Source: Pseudomonadota bacterium
GTDB lineage: Bacteria > Pseudomonadota > Alphaproteobacteria > Micavibrionales > CSBR16-224
DNA length: 64,000 nt
Direction: 5' to 3'
NCBI GenBank assembly: GCA_013285465.1
Contig: CP053449.1
Coordinates: 1,177,540 to 1,241,539 of the forward strand
The notes below the pieces were generated by a model. That model searched no databases, was not told the origin of the DNA, and was given only the letters and a program-made list of their open reading frames with translations. Numbering within the stretch: the stretch's first letter is position 1; each line of letters begins with the position of its first letter. The translations under genes and the position numbers were made by a program. Of this stretch, positions 44,883 to 51,864 are shown piece by piece.

Positions 44883-44950
44883 CCTTTTTTCGGCACTTTC
44901 CTTTTTCTCTGCGCTCTGTCAGAATCTGCTGACAGAAAGGAAGAAAAACC

Positions 44951-45418
44951 ATGCCGCTTTACTTCGCCTATGGCAGTAATCTTTGTCCGCAGCAGATGCA
45001 AAAACGCTGTGCCGATGCGCGTTTTGTCACCATTGCCGCGCTAAAGGATCACCGCCTTTGCTTTCCCCGCATTTCCCGCACATGGGGCGGCGGCGGTGTT
45101 GCCGGTATTCTTGCCCATGCCGGGGCGACCTGTTTCGGCGTTGTTTATTATCTGACGGAGGATGATCTTGCCGCGATGGACGGTTATGAAGGCCATCCGC
45201 ATGATTATTTCCGCGCAGAAATCAATGTCGCGCCGCCCGAAGGCGAGTCCTTTGCCTGCTGGTCCTATTTTGCCAACCCGCAGGAGGGCGCACCGTTCCT
45301 GCCTGTCGCCGCCTATCTTGCGCGTATGGTCAGTGGCGCAGAGGCGCATGGTCTGCCGCAGGAATATATTGATGCATTAAAAGCGCAAAAAATACTGGCA
45401 AAGCATGAGGAAGTTTGA
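44951..45418 (+). CDS. Gamma-glutamylcyclotransferase family protein
   Basis: 155 aa. 'LYFAYGSNLCPQQMQKRC' (YGSN loop), 'GVVYYLTEDDLAAMDGYEGHP' (catalytic Glu in YEG) and 'YLARMVSGAEAHGLPQEYI' are the GGCT-fold pattern. Such enzymes release 5-oxoproline from gamma-glutamyl peptides. It is the second GGCT-like protein in the window (other at 30788) but only distantly similar. AAGGAAG before ATG. Lies between the two tRNA genes. Confidence 0.88.
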   Translation: MPLYFAYGSNLCPQQMQKRCADARFVTIAALKDHRLCFPRISRTWGGGGVAGILAHAGATCFGVVYYLTEDDLAAMDGYEGHPHDYFRAEINVAPPEGESFACWSYFANPQEGAPFLPVAAYLARMVSGAEAHGLPQEYIDALKAQKILAKHEEV

Positions 45419-45445
45419 TATATCTATTCCGCTTTTGTGAAGGAT

Positions 45446-45522
45446 GGCGGGGTAGCTCAGCTGGTTAGAGCAGAGGAATCATAATCCTTGTGTCGGGGGT
45501 TCAAATCCCTCCCTCGCTACCA
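45446..45522 (+). tRNA. tRNA-Met (CAT), elongator type
   Basis: 77 nt: acceptor GGCGGGG/CCTCGCT (with two G-T pairs), D arm 'AGCTCAGCTGGTTAGAGC', anticodon arm GAGGA-ATCATAA-TCCTT, T arm 'GGGGGTTCAAATCCC', discriminator A, encoded CCA. The anticodon stem lacks the GGG/CCC pairs of initiator tRNA, so it is an elongator; tRNA-Ile(CAT) is less likely. Confidence 0.95.
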
Positions 45523-45569
45523 TCACCAAGCAAAAAGGCCCCTTGAATGGGGCCTTTTTGCTTGGTGAT
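45522..45569 (+). terminator. tRNA-Met terminator: 21-bp perfect inverted repeat
   Basis: Arms 45522-45542 and 45549-45569, perfect 21 bp, 6-nt loop. Outer part ATCACCAAG/CTTGGTGAT, inner GGCCCC/GGGGCC followed by TTTTT inside the right arm. Again the stem starts at the last A of CCA. It matches the tRNA-Val repeat at 17 of 21 positions, and the four differences are compensated on the other arm. Confidence 0.85.
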
Positions 45570-45576
45570 CACTGAA

Positions 45577-45632
45577 GTCTTGCCGAAAGACAGCGGATTT
45601 ACAATCCGCGCCTCTTGAGGCTTAGACGCAAG
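45577..45632 (-). other. tRNA-Tyr-like remnant
   Basis: On the minus strand three consecutive hairpins follow the order of a class II tRNA: a D-arm-like GCCTCAAGAGGC, an anticodon arm GCGGA-TTGTAAA-TCCGC with GTA (Tyr) in the right loop position, and a long variable arm GTCTT-TCGGC-AAGAC. No acceptor stem or T arm could be found. It is a decayed tRNA or tRNA-like structure between tRNA-Met and the HEPN gene. Confidence 0.5.
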
Positions 45633-45643
45633 TGCGCAAATAA

Positions 45644-45675
45644 AAAGAAAGCCCCTAAACGGGGCTTTTTTCTTT
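45644..45675. terminator. Terminator at the end of the HEPN gene pair
   Basis: Stem AAAGCCCC / GGGGCTTT with a TAAAC loop, T-rich on both strands (TTTTTTCTTT on plus, TTTCTTTTTATTT on minus). It lies 9 nt beyond the stop of the HEPN gene and ends that minus-strand operon; it can also act on plus-strand transcripts. Confidence 0.8.
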
Positions 45676-45683
45676 GGAGTGGG

Positions 45684-46277
45684 TTAAGACATAATCTTAA
45701 ACCAAGTCTTGACAGCTAGGTTGAGCCGATCTTGTTCTAATTCATCCGTAGCTGTGCAATGGGCAATAGGTCCTCGTAACAAGTTGAGCTGGTTTGTAAC
45801 ATTGCTAACGGCTGTTTTTGACTGAAAGATAGGGTCAAACAAGTCCCAGTTATCGGTTATTAACTGTGCCAGTTCTCCAAATGTCGTGTAATCTATCAAG
45901 TTATCAGAGCGCGGAGTAATCCCGCTATCAATCTCTTTTTTGCGACTAGCGTTGGCTTTCTTTCTTATTCGGTCATCATCGACACGCTCGCTATCCCACC
46001 AGTCGGCTCCTTCAGCTTCTATCATTACATCGGCAACGAGTTTTCTTATTGAGTTCTCTAAGCAATAAAAAACTTCGTAAAACTCTGACATTCTTGCAGC
46101 TTCTTTGCGAAGATCCGCCTCAAATTGTTCATATTCCGAGAATTTTCTGCTTTTAGACTTCGTTTTTACGTGCCCGAGAGAAATATCATACTTTTTTTCA
46201 ATGTTTCTTAGGCCGGTTGTGATTTGCAACCCAGACATACCTAAAGCTCGTATTAATCCATCAGGTCTTTTAGGCAT
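45684..46277 (-). CDS. HEPN-domain protein (Swt1-like)
   Basis: 197 aa from ATG 46277 (GAG 9-12 nt upstream). The C-terminal two thirds match Swt1-like HEPN proteins: 'MSEFYEVFYCLENSIRKLVAD' (63-83), 'WWDSERV', 'LIDYTTFGELAQLITDNW' (128-144) and the HEPN motif R168-GPIA-H173 (R-x4-H; the usual N after R is G). HEPN domains are RNases or RNA-binding partners in toxin-antitoxin and abortive-infection systems. The start overlaps the DUF5343 stop by 8 nt. Strongly AT-rich compared with flanks, suggesting transfer. Confidence 0.82.
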   Translation of the reverse strand: MPKRPDGLIRALGMSGLQITTGLRNIEKKYDISLGHVKTKSKSRKFSEYEQFEADLRKEAARMSEFYEVFYCLENSIRKLVADVMIEAEGADWWDSERVDDDRIRKKANASRKKEIDSGITPRSDNLIDYTTFGELAQLITDNWDLFDPIFQSKTAVSNVTNQLNLLRGPIAHCTATDELEQDRLNLAVKTWFKIMS

Positions 46278-46914
46278 CTTCTGCACTCAATAAATTTTCT
46301 TTTAGGCTTTTGAAAATAGCGTCAAAAACTGCAGGGTCAGAAGTTGCAGGTAAGTTTAAATTGATAGTGTAGCCAAGATTTAAGCCAATAGAAGGAGACG
46401 GTTGCGAATTTTTTGCGTTGTGATTACTTTTATCATCCTCCATGTTTGGGGGATTGTTGTCAATTTTCGCGATGTGATTGTTTTCTTCATCACTAAAATC
46501 AGAGAAACTTTTTAAATGTTGAATGCAACTGACTATCAATTTTACAGGGTTTGAGTCGTGGGCATGACCAGTTTCTTCAACAACTAAACCTATTAGCTCT
46601 TCATCGTTCAGTTCGTGCATATACTCATTTCGCACATACAGAGGAGCATAGGCATCTTTAATGCATTGCGCTATAGCTTTGCCAGAGGATGTTGGGTTGC
46701 GAAATTTTCGATAGGTTTCATTAGGCGTACCGTCAGAATTTACTAAACTGATTTTCTTTAAAAAAGAGTTGATTTGATCGCCAGAACCTCCTGGTATTTT
46801 TAGAATTGTTTTTACGAAATCTAGGGTGACACGCTCAGGCACCCCTGCTTTCTTGATACCGTTTAAAGCTTTATCAATATTACCAGGAGATGTGATGTAT
46901 GGTAAAGTTGCCAT
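46270..46914 (-). CDS. DUF5343 protein
   Basis: 214 aa. Residues ~1-115 match DUF5343: 'LPYITSPGNIDKALNGIKKA', 'FLKKISLVNSDGTPNETYRK', 'AYAPLYVRNEYMHELNDEEL'. After a polar linker (~140-175) the C-terminus 'GYTINLNLPATSDPAVFDAI' followed by FKSLKENLL is a separate beta-alpha module often found in accessory proteins with HEPN partners. AAAGGA upstream of ATG. First gene of a two-gene AT-rich operon with the HEPN protein. Likely sensor or antitoxin, but this is inference. Confidence 0.82.
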   Translation of the reverse strand: MATLPYITSPGNIDKALNGIKKAGVPERVTLDFVKTILKIPGGSGDQINSFLKKISLVNSDGTPNETYRKFRNPTSSGKAIAQCIKDAYAPLYVRNEYMHELNDEELIGLVVEETGHAHDSNPVKLIVSCIQHLKSFSDFSDEENNHIAKIDNNPPNMEDDKSNHNAKNSQPSPSIGLNLGYTINLNLPATSDPAVFDAIFKSLKENLLSAEDA

Positions 46915-46965
46915 AGAAAGTCCTTTTTGGAAATTGTACTAGTAATTTTATAATATAAAAAAATA

Positions 46966-47814
46966 CTACTTCATTTTAAACGAGCAAACCAGCGTCGAAT
47001 TGATCACTTTCGGTGTCGGGCGGGTTTCGCGTTCGACCCGCATATTGAATTCTTCCAGCAGGGACGGCTTCACCGGATCATACAGCAGCGCATGCAGCCC
47101 TTCGGCTGAGCGCAGCGCAACCTCCGGCTCGTCATGTGCGGTGCTGCGGATTTGTTTCAGAACCTCTTTCTTGTCCGCGACAAGGCTTGCCACCATCACC
47201 AGCGCGGTATCACGGTAATCATATGCGCTGCCCGAGCTTTGCGTGAAATGCAGCTTGTCACTCATGCCGAGTTTTTCAGCCAGCGCTTCGCCGCGTTTGA
47301 CGGCGGCTTCATCCATATCAAGGCAGGTAATTTTCATGCCCGTTTTCTGCGCCATGATAATGGCGGTCAGGGGCAGGGGACCGCTGCCGATAAACACGAT
47401 TTCCTTATCCGGGTGTTTGCTGATGGAGACCTTTTCCAGCTCAAGATCGACAAGGTCAAGATAATTCTGCAAATACCAGAATTCATTGAGATTTTCTTCT
47501 TGAAAGTCGGGATTTTTCAGGAATTTGTCAGAGAAATAAAGCTCCATCGCATATTCGGCTTCCGAGAGTTCCGCCAGCATGGCGCGGCGCACGGCGCGGA
47601 TTTGCGGATTATCCAGCACCTGCTTTTTCTCGGAGTCAGAGAAATGTTCTTCGGCCAGCACGATGTTTTCCACCAGCGCGGACAGCGTTTCGGTAATCAG
47701 GGGATTGGTCGGGGAACGGTCACTGGCAGTTTTCAAGACCTCATGCGCGTAGAGTACCTGGGAAATCAACTCCTCTGCACAAATCTGCCGCACGATCTGA
47801 GGCTGTGCTGCCAT
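46966..47814 (-). CDS. Nicotianamine-synthase-like methyltransferase-fold protein
   Basis: 282 aa. 'FWYLQNYLDLVDLELEKV' (112-129) and 'EIVFIGSGPLPLTAIIMAQ' (138-156), followed by 'CLDMDEAAVKRGEALA', 'YRDTALVMVASLVADKKEVL', 'VALRSAEGLHALLYDPV' and 'PTPKVINSTLV', give the whole succession of blocks of nicotianamine synthase (PF03059), including bacterial CntL enzymes that add aminobutyrate from SAM in staphylopine/pseudopaline synthesis. No opine dehydrogenase or transporter gene is adjacent. GGAGGGG precedes ATG, so expression is likely efficient. Product may be a nicotianamine-like metal chelator (inference). Confidence 0.82.
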   Translation of the reverse strand: MAAQPQIVRQICAEELISQVLYAHEVLKTASDRSPTNPLITETLSALVENIVLAEEHFSDSEKKQVLDNPQIRAVRRAMLAELSEAEYAMELYFSDKFLKNPDFQEENLNEFWYLQNYLDLVDLELEKVSISKHPDKEIVFIGSGPLPLTAIIMAQKTGMKITCLDMDEAAVKRGEALAEKLGMSDKLHFTQSSGSAYDYRDTALVMVASLVADKKEVLKQIRSTAHDEPEVALRSAEGLHALLYDPVKPSLLEEFNMRVERETRPTPKVINSTLVCSFKMK

Positions 47815-47850
47815 TTTTCCCCTCCGGTCTTATCGTTGTGTGTAAAAGCT

Positions 47851-47878
47851 ATGTTAATAATTATATTTCATATGTCAA
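47851..47878 (-). promoter_or_regulatory. Promoter of the nicotianamine-synthase-like gene
   Basis: Minus strand: TTGACA (47873-47878), 16 nt, TAACAT (47851-47856), ~37 nt before ATG 47814. The following base pattern TTGACATAT is shared with promoters at 12224 and 14083. Confidence 0.45.
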
Positions 47879-47927
47879 TAAAGTTTTTACAGATCACGCT
47901 ATTTTGCCGCGATTTCCTTGAAAATAT

Positions 47928-47968
47928 TTGACATAATGTTAATTAACTGTTAATATAACCGCTGTAAT
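47928..47968 (+). promoter_or_regulatory. Promoter with CtrA-like box upstream of the four-paralogue operon
   Basis: TTGACA at 47928-47933 overlaps into TTAA-TTAACTG-TTAA (47939-47953), a TTAA-N7-TTAA box; TGTAAT (47963-47968) sits 9 nt after the box as -10, and another TAATAT lies 17 nt after TTGACA. Either a sigma-70 promoter or a CtrA-activated one. The ribosome binding site GAGG follows at 47983. Confidence 0.45.
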
Positions 47969-47995
47969 AACGGCAGGCAATAAGAGGTAAAAAAC

Positions 47996-48832
47996 GTGAT
48001 GATTGGGGGACCGCTACCACCGTCGGAACTTCCCGAGGACCCGCAACTGCGGGCAGAGGTGGAGATTGCGCGTCCCACACCGGAAGAAATTCAACAGCAA
48101 TTCATCGATGCGGTCAAAAACCGTGACTATGATGCAATCTCCGCTACATTGGCACAGGGCGCGGATATTGACGCGGAAATAATCGACCGACAATATCGCG
48201 GTTACCGCAGCCACGGCAGCTCTTACTATACACGCACATATACATCGCCGCTTTTCTATGCGCTGGAGAAACAGGACGGGCAATTGCTGGATTTTCTGGT
48301 TGCACATGGCGTAGATGTCAATCGTGTTGATGAGAATAAAACCGCCGCACTAACCCATGCGGTTTACAAGGAAATAAAAGGCTTGGTGAAAACAATCGCC
48401 ACCGCCCCGGGATTTGACCCGAAAACGGCGGCGAACAAGGCGGCACTGCAAGCTGCGGAAAACATAAAGCATAACGGCCCCGCACAAAAAGAGCTGTATA
48501 AATACGCCAAAAGCATTTTCGCCGATCCGTGGCAGCTGGTTGATGATGACATCATCAGCCGCGTTAGCTTTGACAAAGACGGTATGCTGGAGGTCACCGA
48601 CCAGTTCAATTTCAAAGCGGGGGAACGTGTCCGCCATATCCGCGATTTTGAATTCGGCAGTATTCAGACAACATCCTGCTTTTTCGCTGATATGCCTGCC
48701 AATATGCGCGCGCAGTTGAAAGAAGCTTGGGATGAATTAAAAGCCGCAGGCGGCGGCAAGAATGCCGACCCGCAAAGCATGAATAGCGTGCGCTTGCGTC
48801 AGGTCACCCGCCGCGTTTCGCAAACACAGTAA
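47996..48832 (+). CDS. Ankyrin-type protein with novel C-terminal domain, paralogue 1
   Basis: 278 aa (GTG 47996 or ATG 47999; GAGG upstream). Residues ~33-145 form ankyrin-like repeats: 'QFIDAVKNRDYDAISATLAQ' continuing GADI, and 'SPLFYALEKQDGQLLDFLVA' continuing HGVDV. The ~95-residue C-terminal domain (179-270) starts W/D-D-x-I and contains 'GMLEVTDQFNFKAGERVRHI', RDFEFG, 'CFFADMPANMRAQLKEA', and is shared by all four paralogues. No known family was recognised for it. No signal peptide. First gene of a five-gene operon. Confidence 0.85.
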   Translation: MMIGGPLPPSELPEDPQLRAEVEIARPTPEEIQQQFIDAVKNRDYDAISATLAQGADIDAEIIDRQYRGYRSHGSSYYTRTYTSPLFYALEKQDGQLLDFLVAHGVDVNRVDENKTAALTHAVYKEIKGLVKTIATAPGFDPKTAANKAALQAAENIKHNGPAQKELYKYAKSIFADPWQLVDDDIISRVSFDKDGMLEVTDQFNFKAGERVRHIRDFEFGSIQTTSCFFADMPANMRAQLKEAWDELKAAGGGKNADPQSMNSVRLRQVTRRVSQTQ

Positions 48833-48846
48833 AAAGGTAGAGATTG

Positions 48847-49569
48847 ATGTCAATCAGTGCAAAAGAGATGGGAGAATTGCTGGAAAATATAGATTACGCA
48901 GCCATTGAGCGCGCTCTTCTCCAAGGCACAGATGCAAATCTGCACATCAAAGACCCTTACCGCACGAGCGGAACCCTGTTATATCTCGCGGTATATAGGC
49001 AGGATCCGACACTGGCGGATATCGCCTTGCGTCATGGCGGCGATCCCAATCTGGGAAGCGAGAATTCATCGCCATTATACAAGGCCGTCCATGAAGGTTA
49101 TTTCAGTTTTTGCCGTCAGATCACCGAGGCCGAAGACTTTGACCCGACCACGCCTCTGAACCGTAAAGCCTGGGTATTGGCGGAACGCTATCAAAATGAA
49201 AGCCCGCGCCATGCGCAAATCTACCGCCTGCTACAGAATGTCTTTGATACGGCGAATGGCTGGAAAAAAATGGATGACAGTTCTATCCAGCACATTTCCC
49301 GCACACCGGACCAGATGATCGAAGTTACGACAATTTTCAATTTCCGTGCCGCAAAAATGAAGGAAATCACGCGCGATTACGCCACCGGACGCAGCGATGT
49401 CGAAAGCACCTATTTCGCCGATCTGCCGCAAAATGCCCGCGAACAGGTTGTCGAAGCTTTGACGGAATTGCAGAAACAGGATGGCGGTCAGGATGTTGAC
49501 CCGCGCAGCCTGTCGGGTGTACGTCATATCCAGCGCAGCCGCGGGAAACAGGTGCAGACAAAATCATGA
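48847..49569 (+). CDS. Ankyrin-type protein with novel C-terminal domain, paralogue 2
   Basis: 240 aa from ATG 48847 (AAGGTAGAG upstream). Ankyrin part: 'DYAAIERALLQGTDANLHIK', 'LADIALRHGGDPNLGS', 'SPLYKAVHEGYFSFCRQI'. C-terminal domain: 'WKKMDDSSIQHISRTPDQMI', 'EVTTIFNFRAAKMKEITRD', 'STYFADLPQNAREQVVEALTEL' spread over the last ~100 residues. It is the shortest copy, and lacks an N-terminal extension. Its stop overlaps the next start as ATGA. Confidence 0.85.
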   Translation: MSISAKEMGELLENIDYAAIERALLQGTDANLHIKDPYRTSGTLLYLAVYRQDPTLADIALRHGGDPNLGSENSSPLYKAVHEGYFSFCRQITEAEDFDPTTPLNRKAWVLAERYQNESPRHAQIYRLLQNVFDTANGWKKMDDSSIQHISRTPDQMIEVTTIFNFRAAKMKEITRDYATGRSDVESTYFADLPQNAREQVVEALTELQKQDGGQDVDPRSLSGVRHIQRSRGKQVQTKS

Positions 49570-50300
49570 GCAAAAAAGACGATAAAAATTGGCAGAAAGA
49601 ATTCCGCAAGGCGCTGAAAGCGAAAGATTGCGCCGCGCTGGATATCGCGCTGCAAAACGGCGCAAACCCGAATGCCAAAGTCACGATTGACGGCGACCAA
49701 TACGGTTCGGCACTGTGGTATGCGCTGGTCGAAGAGGAGCTGGGGCTGGTCAAAACCCTGCTGAAATATGATCTGAACCCGAATAAGAAGGATGAGGATT
49801 ACAGCTGCCTGCCGCTGCAATATGCCGTGGATGAAGATTTGATGGATGCGGCGCTGGCCATCGCACAGCATGAAAGACTGGCGCTGTTTTCCGAAGATAC
49901 GCAAGAGGTCTACGAAGAATCCGAAAACAACCGCGATGATGATGCGGAATATGAGGCGCTGTACCGCTGCCTGAAAGCACGGATCGAAACCGCTGACGGA
50001 CCGTGGCGCAAAATCTCCAATGACAGCGTGCAATATACGGAATTCGCCAGCGCGGGCATGGTTGAAATCACAGATGTTTTCAATTTCCGCAGCGGCAAAC
50101 AGACGCATATCATCCGTGATTTTGAGACGGAAACAACGACCTCCACGGATTGCTATTTCGATGATGCGCCGCGCGCCGCGCAAAAGATTATCAGCGAGGC
50201 CTTCGCCGCATTGCAAAAGGCGGGTGGCGCCAAAGAGCTGGAGCCGCATCAATTCGCGGGTATGCGCTATGTTTCACGCCGTACTGTGAAAAGGGGGTAA
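49566..50300 (+). CDS. Ankyrin-type protein with novel C-terminal domain, paralogue 3
   Basis: 244 aa. ATGA overlap with paralogue 2 proves translational coupling. Ankyrin part: 'EFRKALKAKDCAALDIALQN' continuing GANP, 'YGSALWYALVEEELGLVKTL', 'LPLQYAVDEDLMDAALAIA'. An acidic loop ('EDTQEVYEESENNRDDDAEY') separates it from the C-terminal domain 'PWRKISNDSVQYTEFASAGM', 'VEITDVFNFRSGKQTHIIRD', 'CYFDDAPRAAQKIISEAFAAL'. Confidence 0.85.
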   Translation: MSKKDDKNWQKEFRKALKAKDCAALDIALQNGANPNAKVTIDGDQYGSALWYALVEEELGLVKTLLKYDLNPNKKDEDYSCLPLQYAVDEDLMDAALAIAQHERLALFSEDTQEVYEESENNRDDDAEYEALYRCLKARIETADGPWRKISNDSVQYTEFASAGMVEITDVFNFRSGKQTHIIRDFETETTTSTDCYFDDAPRAAQKIISEAFAALQKAGGAKELEPHQFAGMRYVSRRTVKRG

Positions 50301-50302
50301 TC

Positions 50303-51115
50303 ATGGCAATTGATTTAGGTTTTGACGATCATTGGGATCCGCCGCCGCCGACGCCCGCACCTGCTCCTGAAAAAAAAGAGGAGAAAAAGCCCGACTGGCA
50401 GGCGCTTTTCGTTAAGGCGCTAAAGAAAACGGATTATGACGGCGTCAAAGAGGCGCTGTCCAATGGCGCAGATCCGGAGGTGAAAATCCGTGTTCCGCGC
50501 GGCTATGATTATTCCGACCTCACCTATCAAACGGCGATGTTTTTTGCGCTAAACCATATCAAGGACACCCGTATGATGGATATTCTTGTCGCGGGCGGTG
50601 TGGATGTGAATGCCGTTGACGGCAACAAAAAATCGCTTTTGCGGGCGGCTGTCGGCAATAATTATGCCGTATTGGCGCTGCATGTGGCGAAATATGACGG
50701 TGTGGATTTTACTTCCGCCGGCGCGCAGAAGGCTTACGAACTGGCAGCGGAAAAACGCCATAAAGAACCGCAAATGGAGGCTGTCTACCGCTATCTCCAT
50801 ATGAAGCTGGAGGAGCTGAAGGGCCCGTGGCGCAAAACCGCCGATGACAGCATCAAATATGTCAGCTACGACAATGACGGCATGACGGAAATCTCCGACA
50901 CATTCAATTTCCGCGCTGCAAAGCAAAGCCGCGTCATTCGCGATTTTGATACCAAATCCATGCTGACGACGGAAACCTATTTTGCCGATATCCCCGTCAA
51001 TGCGCAGGGCTTTGTGCGCGAAGCCTTTGATGAATTGAAAAAACAGGGCGGGGCTGTAAAAATCGATCCGCATATTCCCGGCCATATGCGCCGCTATGTC
51101 AGCCGTAAAAGATGA
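50303..51115 (+). CDS. Ankyrin-type protein with novel C-terminal domain, paralogue 4
   Basis: 270 aa; AAGGGGG 5 nt before ATG. A Pro/Lys-rich N-terminus ('PPPPTPAPAPEKKEEKKPDW') precedes ankyrin repeats ('LFVKALKKTDYDGVKEALSN' continuing GADP, 'TAMFFALNHIKDTRMMDILV' continuing AGGVDV). C-terminal domain: 'PWRKTADDSIKYVSYDNDGM', 'TEISDTFNFRAAKQSRVIRD', 'TYFADIPVNAQGFVREAFDEL'. Its stop overlaps the start of the hydroxylase gene by 4 nt. Confidence 0.85.
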   Translation: MAIDLGFDDHWDPPPPTPAPAPEKKEEKKPDWQALFVKALKKTDYDGVKEALSNGADPEVKIRVPRGYDYSDLTYQTAMFFALNHIKDTRMMDILVAGGVDVNAVDGNKKSLLRAAVGNNYAVLALHVAKYDGVDFTSAGAQKAYELAAEKRHKEPQMEAVYRYLHMKLEELKGPWRKTADDSIKYVSYDNDGMTEISDTFNFRAAKQSRVIRDFDTKSMLTTETYFADIPVNAQGFVREAFDELKKQGGAVKIDPHIPGHMRRYVSRKR

Positions 51116-51858
51116 TTGCCGGAAAGCTCGCCTTTGTTTTGGCCGCACTGGCTGCTTTGTTCCTGCTGGAACGCTTCAGGTCATTTATCAGAAAAAATAA
51201 GCATCATGCTGAAGATATTGTAAAAAACTTTGCGCTTTGGGGCCTAAATGCGCTGTTGTCGCTGGCGGTGATCCTGCCTGTGACAAAACTTGCCGCAAGT
51301 GTTGATCTCTGGGGGCGGGGCGCGGGCGGCATCGTCAGTATTATCCTGCATATCCTGCTGCTGGATTTCTGGGTCTATTGGTGGCACCGCGCCAATCACC
51401 GTTTTGACTTTCTCTGGCGGTTTCACCGCGTGCATCATCTCGATAAGATGCTCGATACATCAACGGCGGTGCGCTTCCATTTCGGGGAGGTATTTTTATC
51501 CGCGCTGGCGCGCATTCCCGTCATTCTGCTGTTTGCCATCCCGTTTCGCGATATCGTCATTTTTGAAACCGTGCTGCTGATTGCGGCTTTCTTCCAGCAT
51601 GCCAATATCCGCCTGCCGGAGAAACTGGAAAAACCGCTCTCCCGCATTATCGTCACGCCTTCCATCCATTGGGTGCATCACCATGCCGACAGCCGCGACA
51701 TGCACAGCCGCTACTGCCTGCTGCTCAGCATCTGGGATCATGTCTTCCGCAGCACCACAAACGGAACCCGCAAGGAAGATATGGCACTCGGCGTGCCGGG
51801 CGATAAAGACCGCAGCCTGCGGGATTTGCTGCTGCTGCCGTTTCGTAGAGGCGGGTAA
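51112..51858 (+). CDS. Membrane fatty-acid hydroxylase / sterol desaturase superfamily
   Basis: 248 aa, four to five membrane helices. The di-iron histidine boxes are present: 'WWHRANHRF' , 'WRFHRVHHLDK' and 'HWVHHHADSRDMHSRYC', with an extra His in 'RFHFGE'. Members hydroxylate or desaturate lipids, sterols or carotenoids. The ATGA overlap with the fourth ankyrin paralogue places it at the end of that operon, which is the only functional hint for those proteins: a membrane-lipid related role (inference). Confidence 0.9.
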   Translation: MIAGKLAFVLAALAALFLLERFRSFIRKNKHHAEDIVKNFALWGLNALLSLAVILPVTKLAASVDLWGRGAGGIVSIILHILLLDFWVYWWHRANHRFDFLWRFHRVHHLDKMLDTSTAVRFHFGEVFLSALARIPVILLFAIPFRDIVIFETVLLIAAFFQHANIRLPEKLEKPLSRIIVTPSIHWVHHHADSRDMHSRYCLLLSIWDHVFRSTTNGTRKEDMALGVPGDKDRSLRDLLLLPFRRGG

Positions 51859-51864
51859 GGCGTT

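Noticed and set aside
45446-45522. tRNA-Ile(CAT) instead of tRNA-Met
   Set aside because: The body and anticodon loop ATCATAA follow elongator tRNA-Met of alphaproteobacteria; a tRNA-Ile2 identity cannot be fully excluded without a covariance model.
45522-46965. Integrative element with att sites at tRNA-Met
   Set aside because: No copy of the tRNA-Met 3' end was found on the far side of the AT-rich pair and no integrase gene is present.
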